A DNA stretch of 64,000 nucleotides, taken from assembly GCA_031472005.1 (NCBI GenBank), contig PZJY01000002.1, forward strand, positions 3,472,001-3,536,000, read 5' to 3'. The position numbers and the translations under genes are program-made. The DNA is from Tetracladium setigerum (Eukaryota > Ascomycota > Leotiomycetes > Helotiales). Of the stretch, positions 1 to 11,635 are shown one piece after another; position 1 is the stretch's first letter; the number at the start of each line of letters is the position of its first letter. The notes beneath the pieces are model-generated. The model worked only from the letters and a program-made list of their open reading frames with translations. It searched no databases and had not been told where the DNA came from.

Positions 1-1096
1 GATCGATACCAGTGGTAAGGCTATCATAAATCACGAGCATTTGGAGGGCAAAACGAAGGATTCTGTGCAAAGAGAAAGTGTTTAGGATTATGGTCTTCTA
101 AGAGAAATATTTACTTTTTTGATCAATATGACTCTCTAGGTGTCTTTGAATTGTGATATTATGAGAATCGAAATCCATGAAGTCGGCTTGAATATTGCTT
201 GTTGTAAGCTTTCCCAGTATATGCCGCCTCAGAGCGAGCCTTGGCACACACCTCTCATCGCTACATGGAAATCACTTCCTAAATAATGAGGCCTCTACTA
301 TAATAACAACGACGTTACACTAAAAATCGAGTCCAACGGGTTACGGGTATTACGATGCCGTAAAAAACTTAAATCTTAGAAAGACTCACATGCAATAATA
401 TACTTGATGTCTCACAACATCGCAAGGCTGTATAATCCATGTCTATCCCTCCCTCCCACCGCAAGGCGAACAGAATCTAGTCATGCATACATACCATAGT
501 TGTTTGCTCATTTTCGTTCTCCGTCATATCTGTTATCTCGACAGTAGCAAGTCGATTTTTAAGTCTGGCCGCGTGCCCCATATGCCGATACCGGTGAGGA
601 GGATGTGGATGTGGATGTGTGTGTGTATGTGGGCGAACTTGCGCGGCGGCGATTTATCCTTCCTTCAAACCGAAAAGCATATAAAGAAACACCACCTCCC
701 CCTTAAGATTGTTATCAGAAATCATATGACAGGAGACCAATGATATCACATCACTAGTTTATTCAACTGCACCATCATTTTCAATCAAAAGATTCAAGGC
801 TTTTCGATTAAACTTTTTCTGCCTGATTTCTCGAAAAGTTTACTTTACATACCTACCTTAGCGATCTAGCCCGCTTACTCGGTGAAGGCACACACACACT
901 CTCACATCTCGATCTTTTCTCCTCACAAGGCTACCTACCTTACATACCTATGTTATATACCTGGGTACAATACGCAGCAAGGTTCTCCTCGTCCACACCC
1001 ACTTGATTATTTAAAACACAGCAACCAAACACAGCCAAACCAAACCAACCACCACCAAGGTACCACCCAAACCAAGGGAGAAAAAACGACACCACA
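1..1096. other. Intergenic, no gene seen
   Basis: No convincing coding sequence on either strand. The last 250 bases are rich in CA/CT and A, ending in an A-rich stretch directly before the ATG at 1097, as expected of a fungal promoter and 5' UTR. A short GTGGAT/GTGTGT-rich patch lies near 600-630. Confidence 0.5.
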
Positions 1097-1537
1097 ATGG
1101 TACACTCCCACCATCTCTCTCACCTTCTCAAACTCGTCGCCGTAGTCCTCTGCGTCCACCGCTACTGGCCAAAAGGAATCCTCTACTCAGACTCTGACAA
1201 GACAAAACGCCGTCACCAACAACAACGCCAACATCAAAAACAAGAAGAAAGATCAAACCGTGGGAGATCTCGCACTCGTGAAGGTGGGAAAAGTCGCACT
1301 AGTGGTACGCGAACTTCAAGTCATGGAGGTTCAGATCGTTATGGTCGGCGATCTCAGAGGGAACTCTCTGTGGTTAGGAGGGGGGATGAAGAGTATGAGT
1401 ATGCGATGAGTGCTTCTGGCGGTAGTCAAGGACAGATAGGGAGGAGCAGGAGCAGGAGGAGGAGGAGAAGTGATGCCTATTATCATGCTGATCCGCCAAG
1501 GCTTGAGGCGAAGGGGAGTTATTTTTATGATTTGTGA
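1097..1537 (+). CDS. Small basic Arg/Ser-rich hypothetical protein
   Basis: This is a single-exon reading frame of 146 codons starting at ATG 1097 in a good context (CACAATGG). The first 25 residues hold a hydrophobic segment (LLKLVAVVLCV) that could be a signal anchor or short membrane helix. The rest is strongly basic and Arg/Ser/Gly-rich, with an RSRSRRRRRS patch near residue 117. The protein ends in a Tyr-rich tail. No family was recognised. A CA-rich leader and a T-rich downstream region favour a real gene, but the composition is low-complexity, so a chance frame cannot be excluded. It could be a small membrane-anchored, lineage-specific protein; that is inference only. Confidence 0.45.
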   Translation: MVHSHHLSHLLKLVAVVLCVHRYWPKGILYSDSDKTKRRHQQQRQHQKQEERSNRGRSRTREGGKSRTSGTRTSSHGGSDRYGRRSQRELSVVRRGDEEYEYAMSASGGSQGQIGRSRSRRRRRSDAYYHADPPRLEAKGSYFYDL

Positions 1538-2341
1538 GTTTTGTTTTTGGGGTGGGGGTTTACCTATGCTTTGATGAGATTGATGAGATAATGATTTTGA
1601 TGATATGATGGAGGTTGGGCTTCTTGTTCGTTTTATTTGGACATGGCGCTGTGGAATAATTTGTTTGGGTATCTTAGTGAGATGCATTTCGGGAAGGAAG
1701 GTTTGTTTATTCGTTTAAATGCGATATTTTGCGAGTGTTTTGTTCGAGTAAGGTATGTTGAGGAGATAGGCGTTGGGCTCGCTTGTTCTGCTTGGGCTTG
1801 ATTGCGTTTTGTAAAGTTATGCCTGTATGAGATTTAGATCAAATTGATTTCAGAAGATATTTATTTTCATAATGTATGCCATTCATTCCCTCAACTCAGT
1901 TCTCATGATGACGAGAGCCTCAAGACGGGGTGCGCAACCCATGCTGCTGACGTGAATGACAAGACAATGTACAGCATGTGATCTGACTTCATCCGAGATC
2001 AACTCGTCAGTGATCCAAGTTCTTTTCGCCCAGGTGATATCAATGTATATATATTTGATTGCATAAAATATAGAAAATATATCTGATCATGTTGGAATCC
2101 AAGTCGCAGAGCCCATCACTTCCATCAACCCCCGGATAAGACACAGCGATCTGGTGGATATCATATTCTCATGTATTGTATATCCAATCCCTCCATCTAA
2201 GCCATCCTATGCAGTAATATGGTCACCGAGACTTCTCTACTGATTATCCATCCCCAGATGCTGGCCGAATACTGTTTTGAACACATCCTGTGTGATATTG
2301 ATGATTGAACAGTACTACCAGACCGAAGGCATATCCGAGAA
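1538..2341. other. Intergenic between convergent genes
   Basis: This holds the 3' flanks of the small basic gene (+) and het-c (-). It is T-rich just after 1538 and AT-rich around 2040-2090. No coding sequence is supported. Confidence 0.5.
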
Positions 2342-5191
2342 CTAATATCCCCCGCTGTATCCCGCGCCAGGAAAACCACCACCTCCACCACCTCCGTAAG
2401 GGGGCTGTTGGTGTTGAGGGGGATACTGCTGTCCATAGGGAGGTTGTCCAGGAGGAGGACCCTGGTTCCAATGCTGTTGTGGAGGAGGACCTTGCTGGTA
2501 CTGATTTTGACCTCCGTAATTTTGGTCAGTAGGATATGGGGGCGCGTTATTGTAGCCACCTTGATTTGGGGGCGGGCCTCCATATGGGGGGCCGCCATAC
2601 GGGGGCTGTTGGTGCTGATATCCACCTGGACCTCCGCCTCCATTATAATTCTGCGGATATCCAGAGCCTGGTCCTGCTTGATAGGGGTTGAATGGAGCAT
2701 TTTGAGATTCTCCACCCGAGGAGAATGGTCTATTCCCTCCATAGCCACCGCCTTCGGATTGATTGTGATATCCATAACTTGGCGATTGTGGTGGCGGAAA
2801 CCCTGGTGACTGAGAAGGTCCGGTAGCAAAATCTGGGTGATTTGGATTAAAGTCACCACCTTCGAGAGACATCATGTCTCTGCTTCGGATTTCGGACCAA
2901 AGCGAGCCAGAAGTCTTTCCGTGGCCGCCAAGAGCACCATGATCATGATCGTGAATTCCCTTTGAAGCACTTGAGCCTTCCTTGTGGTTGCGGCCCGCCT
3001 TTACAGAGGCCGAAGAAAGAATATTGTTGAGATTATGAGCATCTGGCTGTTCTTCCACCCACTTTCTAACAGTAGCGAACATATTTCGATGAACTTCGAG
3101 GTTTTCGTCGCGGAGAGCAGGATGGTGGAAGATGTGAAGAATATCTTGCATGACTTCATCAACTGGAACGCCAGGGTTTTGCCAAGCATAGAGAATACGT
3201 CTGCATAGTTAGAACCTGTGTTGCGAGAAGCGGATTGGGAGGACATCTTACGGGGTGACATATTGCAAGATAGTAGTTGCCACTCGGCCAGCAACACCAT
3301 TCAACTTGTTCGAGAAGTGATCCTTGGACAACATTGAATGTGTTGGATTTGTACTATAATGATCATTCCAAGGCTCAAATTGAGAGTTTGCACTGTATCG
3401 AGTTAATACCATCTCAGACTGTTCGGGTCAGTTGGTAAAATATACCTTGCTTCGACGACCGTAGATGAACCCTCCTTGAGAGATTTGGACACAGCATCAA
3501 TAATTGGCCGAATGAATGGCGCAAGCAACGACAAAACAAACACGGTGAGTGTTTCCCCGATCTTCTCCACGATGGCCTCGAGGCCAGGGATCTTGGCAAT
3601 AGTGGAGCTGATAGCCCTTACCACCTTGTCTCTAAACTCTAGGATGGGATAGATCTGCTTTGCCGTCTTCACAGGATCAAAGCTTTCGCTCATTCCAGGC
3701 ACACCAGGGCCGGCTGGTCCACCGACGCTTCCAGGTGGAGCATTGAAATGTGTGTTGACATTCGCTCTGGTAGAATTTTCGTATTCTTGCGCAGCAGAGC
3801 TTCGTTGAAGATCTCTAGCGTTTTCTGCAAGTCCGCCGCCCAGGCCAGGGATCTGAGATAAAAGACCTGCGAAATCAGATCCTCCTCCAGAACCGAACAA
3901 TCCTCGTTGGCCACTGTTGCTGGCTGCCTGACCTTTCTCGGCAGTGATAAGAGCGACCTTCAGACAAGTTAGCTACGGTAAATTGCTCTACTGAGTGATG
4001 TGGATATGCTTACATTCATCTCATCGATCTCAGTTTGGGTGAAATGATCGGTTGCTTCGCCGAGAACACTGTGAAGGAAATCCACAGCTCCAAAAGTTCC
4101 AGTAACGAGAGGATAGATATGTTTCCCCCGAATATTAACTTCACTAGATGCACCACAATGGGGAAACACCTCTCTGTAACCCAATTCACGCAAAGCAAGC
4201 TCGCAATAGTTCGTGTGGGCGCCAAAATCCTGGATTACGGTTAGCGAGAACTTGAAAACGCTATTATATATCAATTACCTCTAGACAATGAAGACCCTGG
4301 CCAAGACATCTAAAGTAATGTTAGATTATATTGGAAGCAGAGCGAGAGATTCGTCCTCATACCTAAGAGCCTCACACAGATCAGCTTCTTTACCGGCACT
4401 ATGACCAGAGCCGTTTGTGTAAAGTCGCCCAAAGTGAATGCTTCTTGCCATGCTGAACTTGACATATCCGGAACTAGTTGACCAGCCTCCACTCTCATTT
4501 GCGATGTAATTTTTCATGCCGGTGTTCATATCAATTTCTAGTTCAACCTGCTGAACCGGTCCTCTCAGGCGCGGGTCATATTGGCGAGCGTCCAAGTTGT
4601 CTGCGTAGTCTTTTGGATTGTCAATATGCTCTTCTGGACGATAAACGCCAAGTCTTTCCTCCGTGACCTCGAACTCCTCGGTAGCATATCCAAAGGATAA
4701 GAAGCTCAACACCCAGACCTGATAATCGTCAATTTAACCACACTTCAAATGGAGACGTGGAACGCTATACCAAAATTCTGATGGTGGGAGCCGAGACACC
4801 TTTCAGTGATCCCACATCAACAGCCTGAGAGTAATCACGCAGCCTTCATCAGAATTAGCCGGAATTGTTCAAGGCTTTTTAGAGATGTAGAATTACCAGT
4901 TTCCAAAATAAACTCTTTTGACCATCATACTAGTCCATTTGTGCCCTTTGATGAATGCTATCGTCTTCAACATATCCTCGATATCTATCATATGCATCGG
5001 TTAAATCCTCCATCACCTTAAACTTGGCAGCTCTTTTGGCGCTTACCTCCATGACGAAAGTTAAGTCCTTCGATTTGTGCAATACTCGGAATGTTGCCTG
5101 CGCCAAAGGCAGCTGCTGGAGATGGCAACGCGACCAGGACCAGGCATGCTATGAAAAGCCATGATCCAAAGGTAGGGTTGAGCATGCCCAT
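2342..5191 (-). CDS. het-c: HET-C heterokaryon incompatibility protein
   Basis: This is a multi-exon gene on the minus strand, starting at ATG 5191 and stopping at 2342-2344. Exon 1 (5191-5047) encodes a signal-peptide-like N-terminus (hydrophobic core LFIACLVLVALPSPAAA). Later exons include 4984-4897, 4843-4771 and 4718-4363, and each junction keeps frame. The body has the conserved HET-C features: FRHGDIED, YFGNWLRDYSQ, a region with NESGGWSTSSGYV, HCLEDFGAHTNYCELAL, and an amphipathic/hydrophobic stretch near TLTVFVLSLLAPFIRPI. The C-terminal ~200 residues are a long Gly/Pro/Tyr/Gln-rich low-complexity tail, typical of the Neurospora-type HET-C family. In Neurospora, allelic differences in het-c trigger vegetative incompatibility; the family is otherwise widely conserved and cell-surface or secretory. 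It is not the Podospora HET-C2 glycolipid-transfer protein. The gene is divergent from scs7. Confidence 0.9.
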
Positions 5192-5895
5192 CTTGTGGGT
5201 TGGTGTTGCGATCGCGGTGCAACGATCGAATAATATTAGGTTGGCGGGGTTGTTCCGTTGCAGGCCAGTGTGTCGTGCCCTGGGGAAGATGTGTCTGTAG
5301 ACTGTCGCTTGTGGGATGCTTTGAAGTGGAGTTGATGTACAAAGCAGTCTCTGATAGATGTCGCGGTTGTCAAAACTTTAAGAGGACGCAGGTTGGCAAA
5401 GAGTGCTCGTGATTCCCTTAATTCCTGGAATGTGCAACTTTCGTCACAAGCTGAACTGATATTATCTCACTTCCAAGCAAGCGGCCCCCACCAAGACACG
5501 TGATATTCGAGTAATCACCCTCACACTGCTCAGATCACTCCAGCTTAGTCATCCAGCGGTGTCTGGTAAATTGGGATCGGATGTTTCGGACATTTTTGGA
5601 CACCACATTCTGCCCAAGAAAGGAGACGGCCATTCTCCAAGATCAGGAGCCTCATCCTCACTTCAATTTCTCCTTAAATACCCAACTCCCGCTTTCCTCT
5701 TCAACCTATACCGCTAAATCGCACCGTTCCTTTTATTCCAGATCAATATCTCCTTTACGCCCCCTTCTTCTTGGGCATACGCCAACCCAATCTCCTCCCA
5801 TTTCGGAGGCGAAATTCCAGCAAAAAGACTAGTACTTGCCTCGTCCCCCTTGGTCTTCCTCCTCACGCCATCACGATATTTTCACAGTGTTAGCC
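5192..5895. promoter_or_regulatory. Divergent het-c / scs7 intergenic region
   Basis: These 704 bases separate two outward-facing genes and must hold both promoters. The scs7 side (about 5640-5830) is pyrimidine-rich, as in fungal 5' UTRs. A reading frame runs into scs7 from upstream, but it starts on TTG and has no conserved content. Confidence 0.5.
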
Positions 5896-7136
5896 ATGTC
5901 GCCCTCACGAACTCTCCCTACCTTCCTCCAATCCGAAGTCGCTGAACACAACACCGCTGAAAGCTGCTTTGTGACAATTGGTACAAAAGTCTACGACATC
6001 ACCGATTTCGTGGAGAGCCATCCTGGTGGCGGAGATCTTATCTTGGAATATGGAGGCAAGGATGTCACGGAGATCTTGAAGGATGAGGTTTCGCATACTC
6101 ATTCCGAAGCGGCATACGAAATTTTGGATGATGGGTTGATTGGCTTTATGGCTACGACCAAGAGTATCAATGCTGCGGTGAACGCCTCGCGTCCTGATTC
6201 GATCCTATCCTCCCCCTCAGACAGCGATTTCACAGATGGATCCAGCCAGAATGGTGCCGAAGAGCCAATTCCAGTCTTTGCTGCTACCGGAATGTCTACT
6301 GAGGAAGATCTTTCCAAGGACACCGACGTCCGCGCCGACTACAAGAAGCACAAGTTCCTGGACCTCGACAAGCCACTTCTCATGCAAGTATGGTTTGGTG
6401 GGTTCAGCAAAGAGTTCTATCTCGATCAGGTACACAGACCACGACACTATAAAGGAGGAGAATCAGCTCCTCTGTTTGGAAATTTCCTCGAGCCTCTGAC
6501 AAAGACATCGTGGTGGGTAATTCCATTGGTGTGGCTGCCACCGGTTGCATATGGAATCTCCCTAGCAAAAGATGGATTATCGGGTGGTGTTCCAGAGCAG
6601 GCCGCTTACTTCGTACTCGGCCTTTTCTTTTGGACGCTTGTAGAATATACCCTCCACCGATTCTTATTTCATCTGGACAAGTAAGTACATGAAAGCCCAA
6701 ACGATGCTAGAAACGTTGAAACTAACCATATTTCTTTAGATATCTCCCTGACAACCGAGTTGCTTTGACAATCCATTTCTTGCTTCACGGTATTCATCAT
6801 TATCTTCCAATGGACAAACTGAGATTAGTGATGCCTCCGACTCTCTTCTTGGCTCTCTCCGCACCATTCTACAAGCTAGCACACTTCGTCTTCTTCTACA
6901 ACTGGTCAGCCGCAACAACTGTTTTCTGTGGTGCCATTTTCGGATACGTGTTTTACGATCTCACCCATTACTTCCTTCACCACATGGCCCTCCCATCTTA
7001 CTGGAAGGGGCTTAAGACGTGGCACATGCAACACCATTTTATGGATTACGAAAATGGTTTTGGAATCACTAGTCGATTCTGGGATTGGGTTTTTGGAACA
7101 GAGCTGGCTCCACCTCCAACAAAGAAGATTATGTAG
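5896..7136 (+). CDS. scs7: Sphingolipid/ceramide fatty acid 2-hydroxylase
   Basis: Two exons (5896-6680, 6740-7136) join in frame to give 393 residues. The start is the ATG at 5896; the frame is open further upstream but lacks an ATG. Residues ~10-90 are a cytochrome b5 domain with the heme-ligand motif HPGGGDLI and a second histidine in the following helix. The C-terminal half is a membrane fatty-acid-hydroxylase domain. It has histidine boxes HRFLFH, HFLLHGIHH, HYFLHH and HMQHH, expected to bind two irons, between hydrophobic segments. Yeast Scs7 and human FA2H use this fusion to alpha-hydroxylate the very-long-chain acyl group of ceramides in the ER. Length and architecture are typical, and all key histidines are present. 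Confidence 0.95.
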
Positions 7137-7711
7137 ATTATGGCTAGAGAGTAATTTGGGTTAGATATGGCCCTGTCAAGAAACGATATAATGTCAGGGT
7201 ACGGTTTATGGAGAATGGTCTGGATGGTGTTGAGGTTGAGGGCTCGTTGCAGAGACAAGGAGCACTTTAATTACTGGTTATCCACTCCTCTTATGCTTAC
7301 TTACTTTAATCCTAATAAATGAATGATTCGTCTCCTTCTAGTCTCTCATAGCAGTCCCCTAATTTCCGCGGAAGTGGAGTGGTTTCTGGGAATAATTAAT
7401 TGATATTTGTATTATGAAGTTTGACTTCCAGCGAGCAGGTGAAGTGTAACCTTGAAAAATCACCTGATGTCCTAACAAATAGTTGTTCCCGGTTAATCTG
7501 TTTAACCGATTAAACGGTTAGCCGACGGTCACTTTCCAGGCTTCTCACCAGCCTCCAGCCTGGACGCTTCCATTTCTTTCAACGTCAAATTTCAAGATCT
7601 CGCCTCCAACCTTGCCCAAAACTTTCTCAACAAGGCCCTAAATTACAACCCTGAGCTTTGCAAACCCTCCTGAGTTTATATTGAAATTACGCCTTTTACG
7701 CCTTTGCCATC
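7137..7711. other. Intergenic between tandem genes
   Basis: This holds the 3' flank of scs7 and the promoter of the splicing-factor gene. A small inverted motif (GGTTAATCTGTTTAACCGATTAAACGG) region lies around 7490-7520. No coding sequence is supported. Confidence 0.45.
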
Positions 7712-9613
7712 ATGTCTGCTTTAGACGTGGAGGCGTTGTTGGATTCGACCGCCAACGAGGCTCCTGTGGAACAGAATGGATCTACTAAATCCAGAGATCT
7801 AGATGACCGCCATAAGAACGAGCGAAACGACAAGCGCGATCGAGATCGAAACCGTGATGGTAGCAGAGATCGGGATCGGGATCGCAAGCGACGAGACCGC
7901 AGCAGAGATAGACCTCGACGAGATGCCAACGGAGACAAGGAGTTGATGGGGACACCGACAAGTGAAAATGGCAGTGCACATGGGAGCTCCAAGAGTAGGC
8001 GCAGAAGTAGAAGTCGAGATGATGACCGTCGGCACCCACGCCGTCACAGAGATAGCCCTGATGATAGTGGTCGACGAGACGGGGATTTTTATCGAGGAGG
8101 TGGTCGCAATCGCTCACGATCTAGAAGTCCTAATCGATATTACAGACCTCGAGGAGGCCGTGACAGAGACGACAACGAAGGTGGTAAGCCTAGAGATGAC
8201 AGACGCAATCGACGCCCAAGTAGAAGCCCAAAACGAGAATCAACGCCTCCTCTCACGGAGGATGAACGCGATCGCCGCACTGTCTTCGTCCAACAACTTG
8301 CTGCCCGCCTCAGAACGAAGGAACTCATTCAGTTCTTCGAGAAGATCGGCCCAGTAAAGGAAGCCCAGATCGTAAAGGACCGCGTCAGTGGTAGATCCAA
8401 GGGGTAGGCAATGTTCCCACCTCCCAAAAACCGAGATTAACAATTTACAGTGTTGGCTACGTTGAGTTCAAGAACGAAGAATCGGTCCCCGCTGCTATAC
8501 AACTCACTGGTCAGAAGCTGCTAGGAATCCCAATCATTGCCCAACTCACCGAGGCCGAGAAGAATCGACAAGTCCGAAACCCAGAGGCTACTGGTAACAA
8601 CCCGAATCAGATCCCTTTCCATCGACTTTATGTGGGAAATATCCACTTCAGCATCACTGAAAGCGATTTACAGAATGTCTTCGAACCTTTCGGCGAGCTA
8701 GAATTTGTCCAATTGCAAAAGGAAGAACAAGGCCGCAGCAGAGGTTATGGGTTTGTCCAGTAAGTCATCTTCCGGCACCTTCTTAGTTCAATACTGATAC
8801 AAGCAGATTCCGTGATCCCAATCAGGCTCGTGAGGCCTTGGAGAAGATGAATGGGTTTGATCTGGCTGGTCGCCCAATTCGTGTTGGACTTGGCAACGAT
8901 AAGTTTACTCCCGAGTCCACTGCCAGTCTTCTACAGAGATTCCAAGGCCAAAGCCACCAACAACAGTTCCAGGGTTCCGCATTCTCCGGCGCTGGTGGAC
9001 GAGGCCCTTCGGCTGCTGGTGGAAGCAATTTCGACCGTGCTGGGGGTCGTGATAATGATAAAGGTGCAGGTGGTGCCAGTGCTTTAGATGACACTGATGT
9101 TGGTGGTGTGAATTTCAATAACTATAGCCGAGATGCATTGATGAGGAAATTGGCCAGAACAGACGATCCTGCCCCGGCTAAAGGACGCGATGAGAGACGA
9201 GAAATTGCCAAGCCAAAGACCGAGACCAAGGCACTTCCTGTAAAGGTCAATATGGCAAGCAGATGTGTTGTTTTGAAGAACATGTTCGATCCTGCTGAGT
9301 AAGTTTGTCCATTTAACCTGTTCTTAAATGGCAATCACTGACATTCATTTATAGAGAAGAAGGTGAAAACTGGGAGAAAGAATTAGAAGATGACGTTCGA
9401 GCAGAAGCCGAAGAGAAATATGGACACGTTGTTCATATCGCTCTTGACGCCAACTCCCAGGGCGACATCTACCTGAAGTTTGACCGTGTTCAAGGCGGCG
9501 AGAATGCCATCAAGGGTCTCAACGGCAGATATTTTGGAGGACGAATGATCAGCGCTACGCCTGTTGTGGATGCGGTCTACAGCAGTTTGTTCTCACGTAC
9601 AAAGGCTATCTAA
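7712..9613 (+). CDS. RBM39/Rsd1-type RNA-binding splicing factor
   Basis: Four exons (7712-8403, 8451-8759, 8807-9298, 9355-9613) splice in frame to 583 residues. The N-terminal ~170 residues form an RS-like domain rich in Arg-Asp, Arg-Ser and Arg-Glu repeats. Two RRMs follow: RRM1 with RNP2-like RTVFVQQLAARL and RNP1-like GYVEF, and RRM2 with RLYVGNIHF and GYGFVQF. A Gly/Gln-rich linker leads to a third, UHM-like RRM near the C-terminus (CVVLKNMF, then DIYLKF). This order matches the CC1/RBM39 (fission yeast Rsd1) family, U2AF-related factors that act in 3' splice-site recognition. The introns are very short (47, 47 and 56 nt). A function in nuclear pre-mRNA splicing is inferred from family membership. 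Confidence 0.92.
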
Positions 9614-11635
9614 ACTACTAATTGGGGCCCTCATCAGTGCACTTTAGGTTGTATCAGGTATGTTGACACTGCTTGAATTTGTTCGTCATCTGCTTATAAA
9701 GACTACAGTCGAAACGTTACACACGCAGTCTTCTGCCTCGGACCTCTTTTCTGGATCTCCGGCGTTGCAACCTCATCAATCTCCCTCGCAAATCACTAGT
9801 ATTCGCTACGTACCTTCCTGGCTCTTCGACACAACAACAACACCTGTCACACACACGGCAGAATTATTTTGAAACAACGCTGATCTTGCTTCATCTTGCA
9901 GGGTTCTTTATCCAGCGGACTCGTTTGTTTTTGTTTTTATCTTTATTTACGCGCTTTGAGGCGTTCAAGGCTTCTTTTTGTGCGCGTAGCTACCCCTTCA
10001 GTTTCGCTGATTGCACATAGGTAGTTCTTCTACATACATATCTTAGTTTTCCCCCTTCCTTCCGCAAGTCAAGCTCGGAAAGTCTTAGTGTAGTAAATGG
10101 AAGTGGTTCTTGAGTATTTGTTAAGTACAAAACCAGTATGCTTATTTAAATTCGTGATTCTGAGCCAGCTACATTGACCCTCGGATAGACATCGATACTC
10201 CCTGCTCTTAATAGCTATCTCAAGTAATAATCCCTTTCCGTAAGAATGATCTCTCGGTATCTTACTCGCTGAGTGGCTCTGCGGTATTAGGTAGGAAGGT
10301 ACCTAGGTAGGTACGCTCACCGCTCCCAAGTACTGTACCTTCCTTCCTCTATCAACATTGTGGTTACACAGGACTTCTGAGTACCCGGATGGGGAGCCAT
10401 AAAACTTCAAACCCTCAACAGGTTCAGAATAATAACAACATCTCTTCAACTCGCTGCGTGCCATGTCCGGCTACCGACCCTAATGTCAACATTTATCTGT
10501 TCCTCCTTTCTCTTCTCCACGCTTTGCCCAACACATGTGCTCAACGCCCTGGATCTATTGGGTGAGGTCGGACTCGGTCTAAGTTTAGGCTTGTTGACCT
10601 TGTTACAGTGAACGTAACTGTGCACTTCTTTGCGTGGTGTGTGTGTGTCTTTGTTCCCGCGCAATTCTATCGCTGCGCTCTTTGTTGGCTTGTGTTTCGT
10701 GTCAGTGTGCGCACTTCTCTCCCCGTTTTGCTGGCATTTCTGCTTTGTATGCCCATCCAGTTGATGCGCTTGCCTGATTGACCTTCGCTTCCAGTTGTTG
10801 TGGCTTTTGGTGTTGCTATTACCCCTTATTGTTGTACCGCTTATTGCTACTAAGCTTCTCTCGTTGGTAGACTTCTAGGGCCTGGGTGGAGGGGCATTTT
10901 TGGTTGGCGAACTTCTTACGTTGCTTTCTTTTCTGGCTAGGTTGTTAGCTATTGCGTTTGCTCTCTGAAAGGATGTTCTTCTCTTGTTACCACATTTCTC
11001 ATGCTTTCCTGTCTTTTGTTGCAAGTGCGGTCGGAAGTGTGGTAATGTTTAGTCGCTCTTGTTGTTGTGCATCTGGGATTTTCTTTGGCTTGAATACATT
11101 GCAAAGGACGGAAAGAAGTAATAGTCACTTTGCATGTCTTGTTGGTTCATATCCTATTCACTCCCAAAGACTCAAACGCCATTCGCTCGGCTACTCCCGG
11201 AGCTAGCAGCCAGTTATTGCCTGGGCAACCGTGCACAAAGCCGATCTGATTTCTGCAGCTTGGACCCACCGAGCCTCACCTCATCACCCTTCCTTTCAAT
11301 TCCGACGACACAAATCACCCATTGATTCTTCAACTATTTCTTGTACCTTCCGAGGCACGCATTCATTCTCACCCTTCTTTGACCCGTCAACTCTCCATTT
11401 TGTAGACTTTGCGAGTTCTGGTTATCTCATCGACAGATTCCTTTACTCTCGCGAAATCTCGACCCGGACGCCTCTTCCCCTACTCCATCCATCGTCAACA
11501 GTCGGCGGAGGCGATTTGATACGCAAACATCCTGTGGAGATATTTACTTGTCACTTTCTCCGGACATCTCACGTACAATCAGCGAAACTCCAGCGCTTGG
11601 GCCCACTTTAGTGGCCACTTCGCTAGGTATCGAAG
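9614..11635. other. Long intergenic region / 5' leader
   Basis: Two kilobases hold no supportable gene. The first part is the 3' flank of the splicing-factor gene. 10280-10320 carries stacked TACCTAGGTA-type palindromes. 10600-11635 is T/C-rich and probably the promoter and long 5' UTR of the coiled-coil gene at 11636. Short frames here lack conservation signals and suitable starts. Confidence 0.5.
10300..10309. repeat. TACCTAGGTA palindrome
   Basis: A perfect 10-base palindrome inside a larger stack of GGTAC/TAGGTAG units (10288-10314). The same palindrome recurs at 20998-21007, and one-mismatch forms lie near 23846 and 23961. Confidence 0.7.

Noticed and set aside
5836..5895. An upstream start for scs7
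   Set aside because: The extra 20 codons begin on TTG and are not family-like; the ATG at 5896 fits the usual N-terminus.
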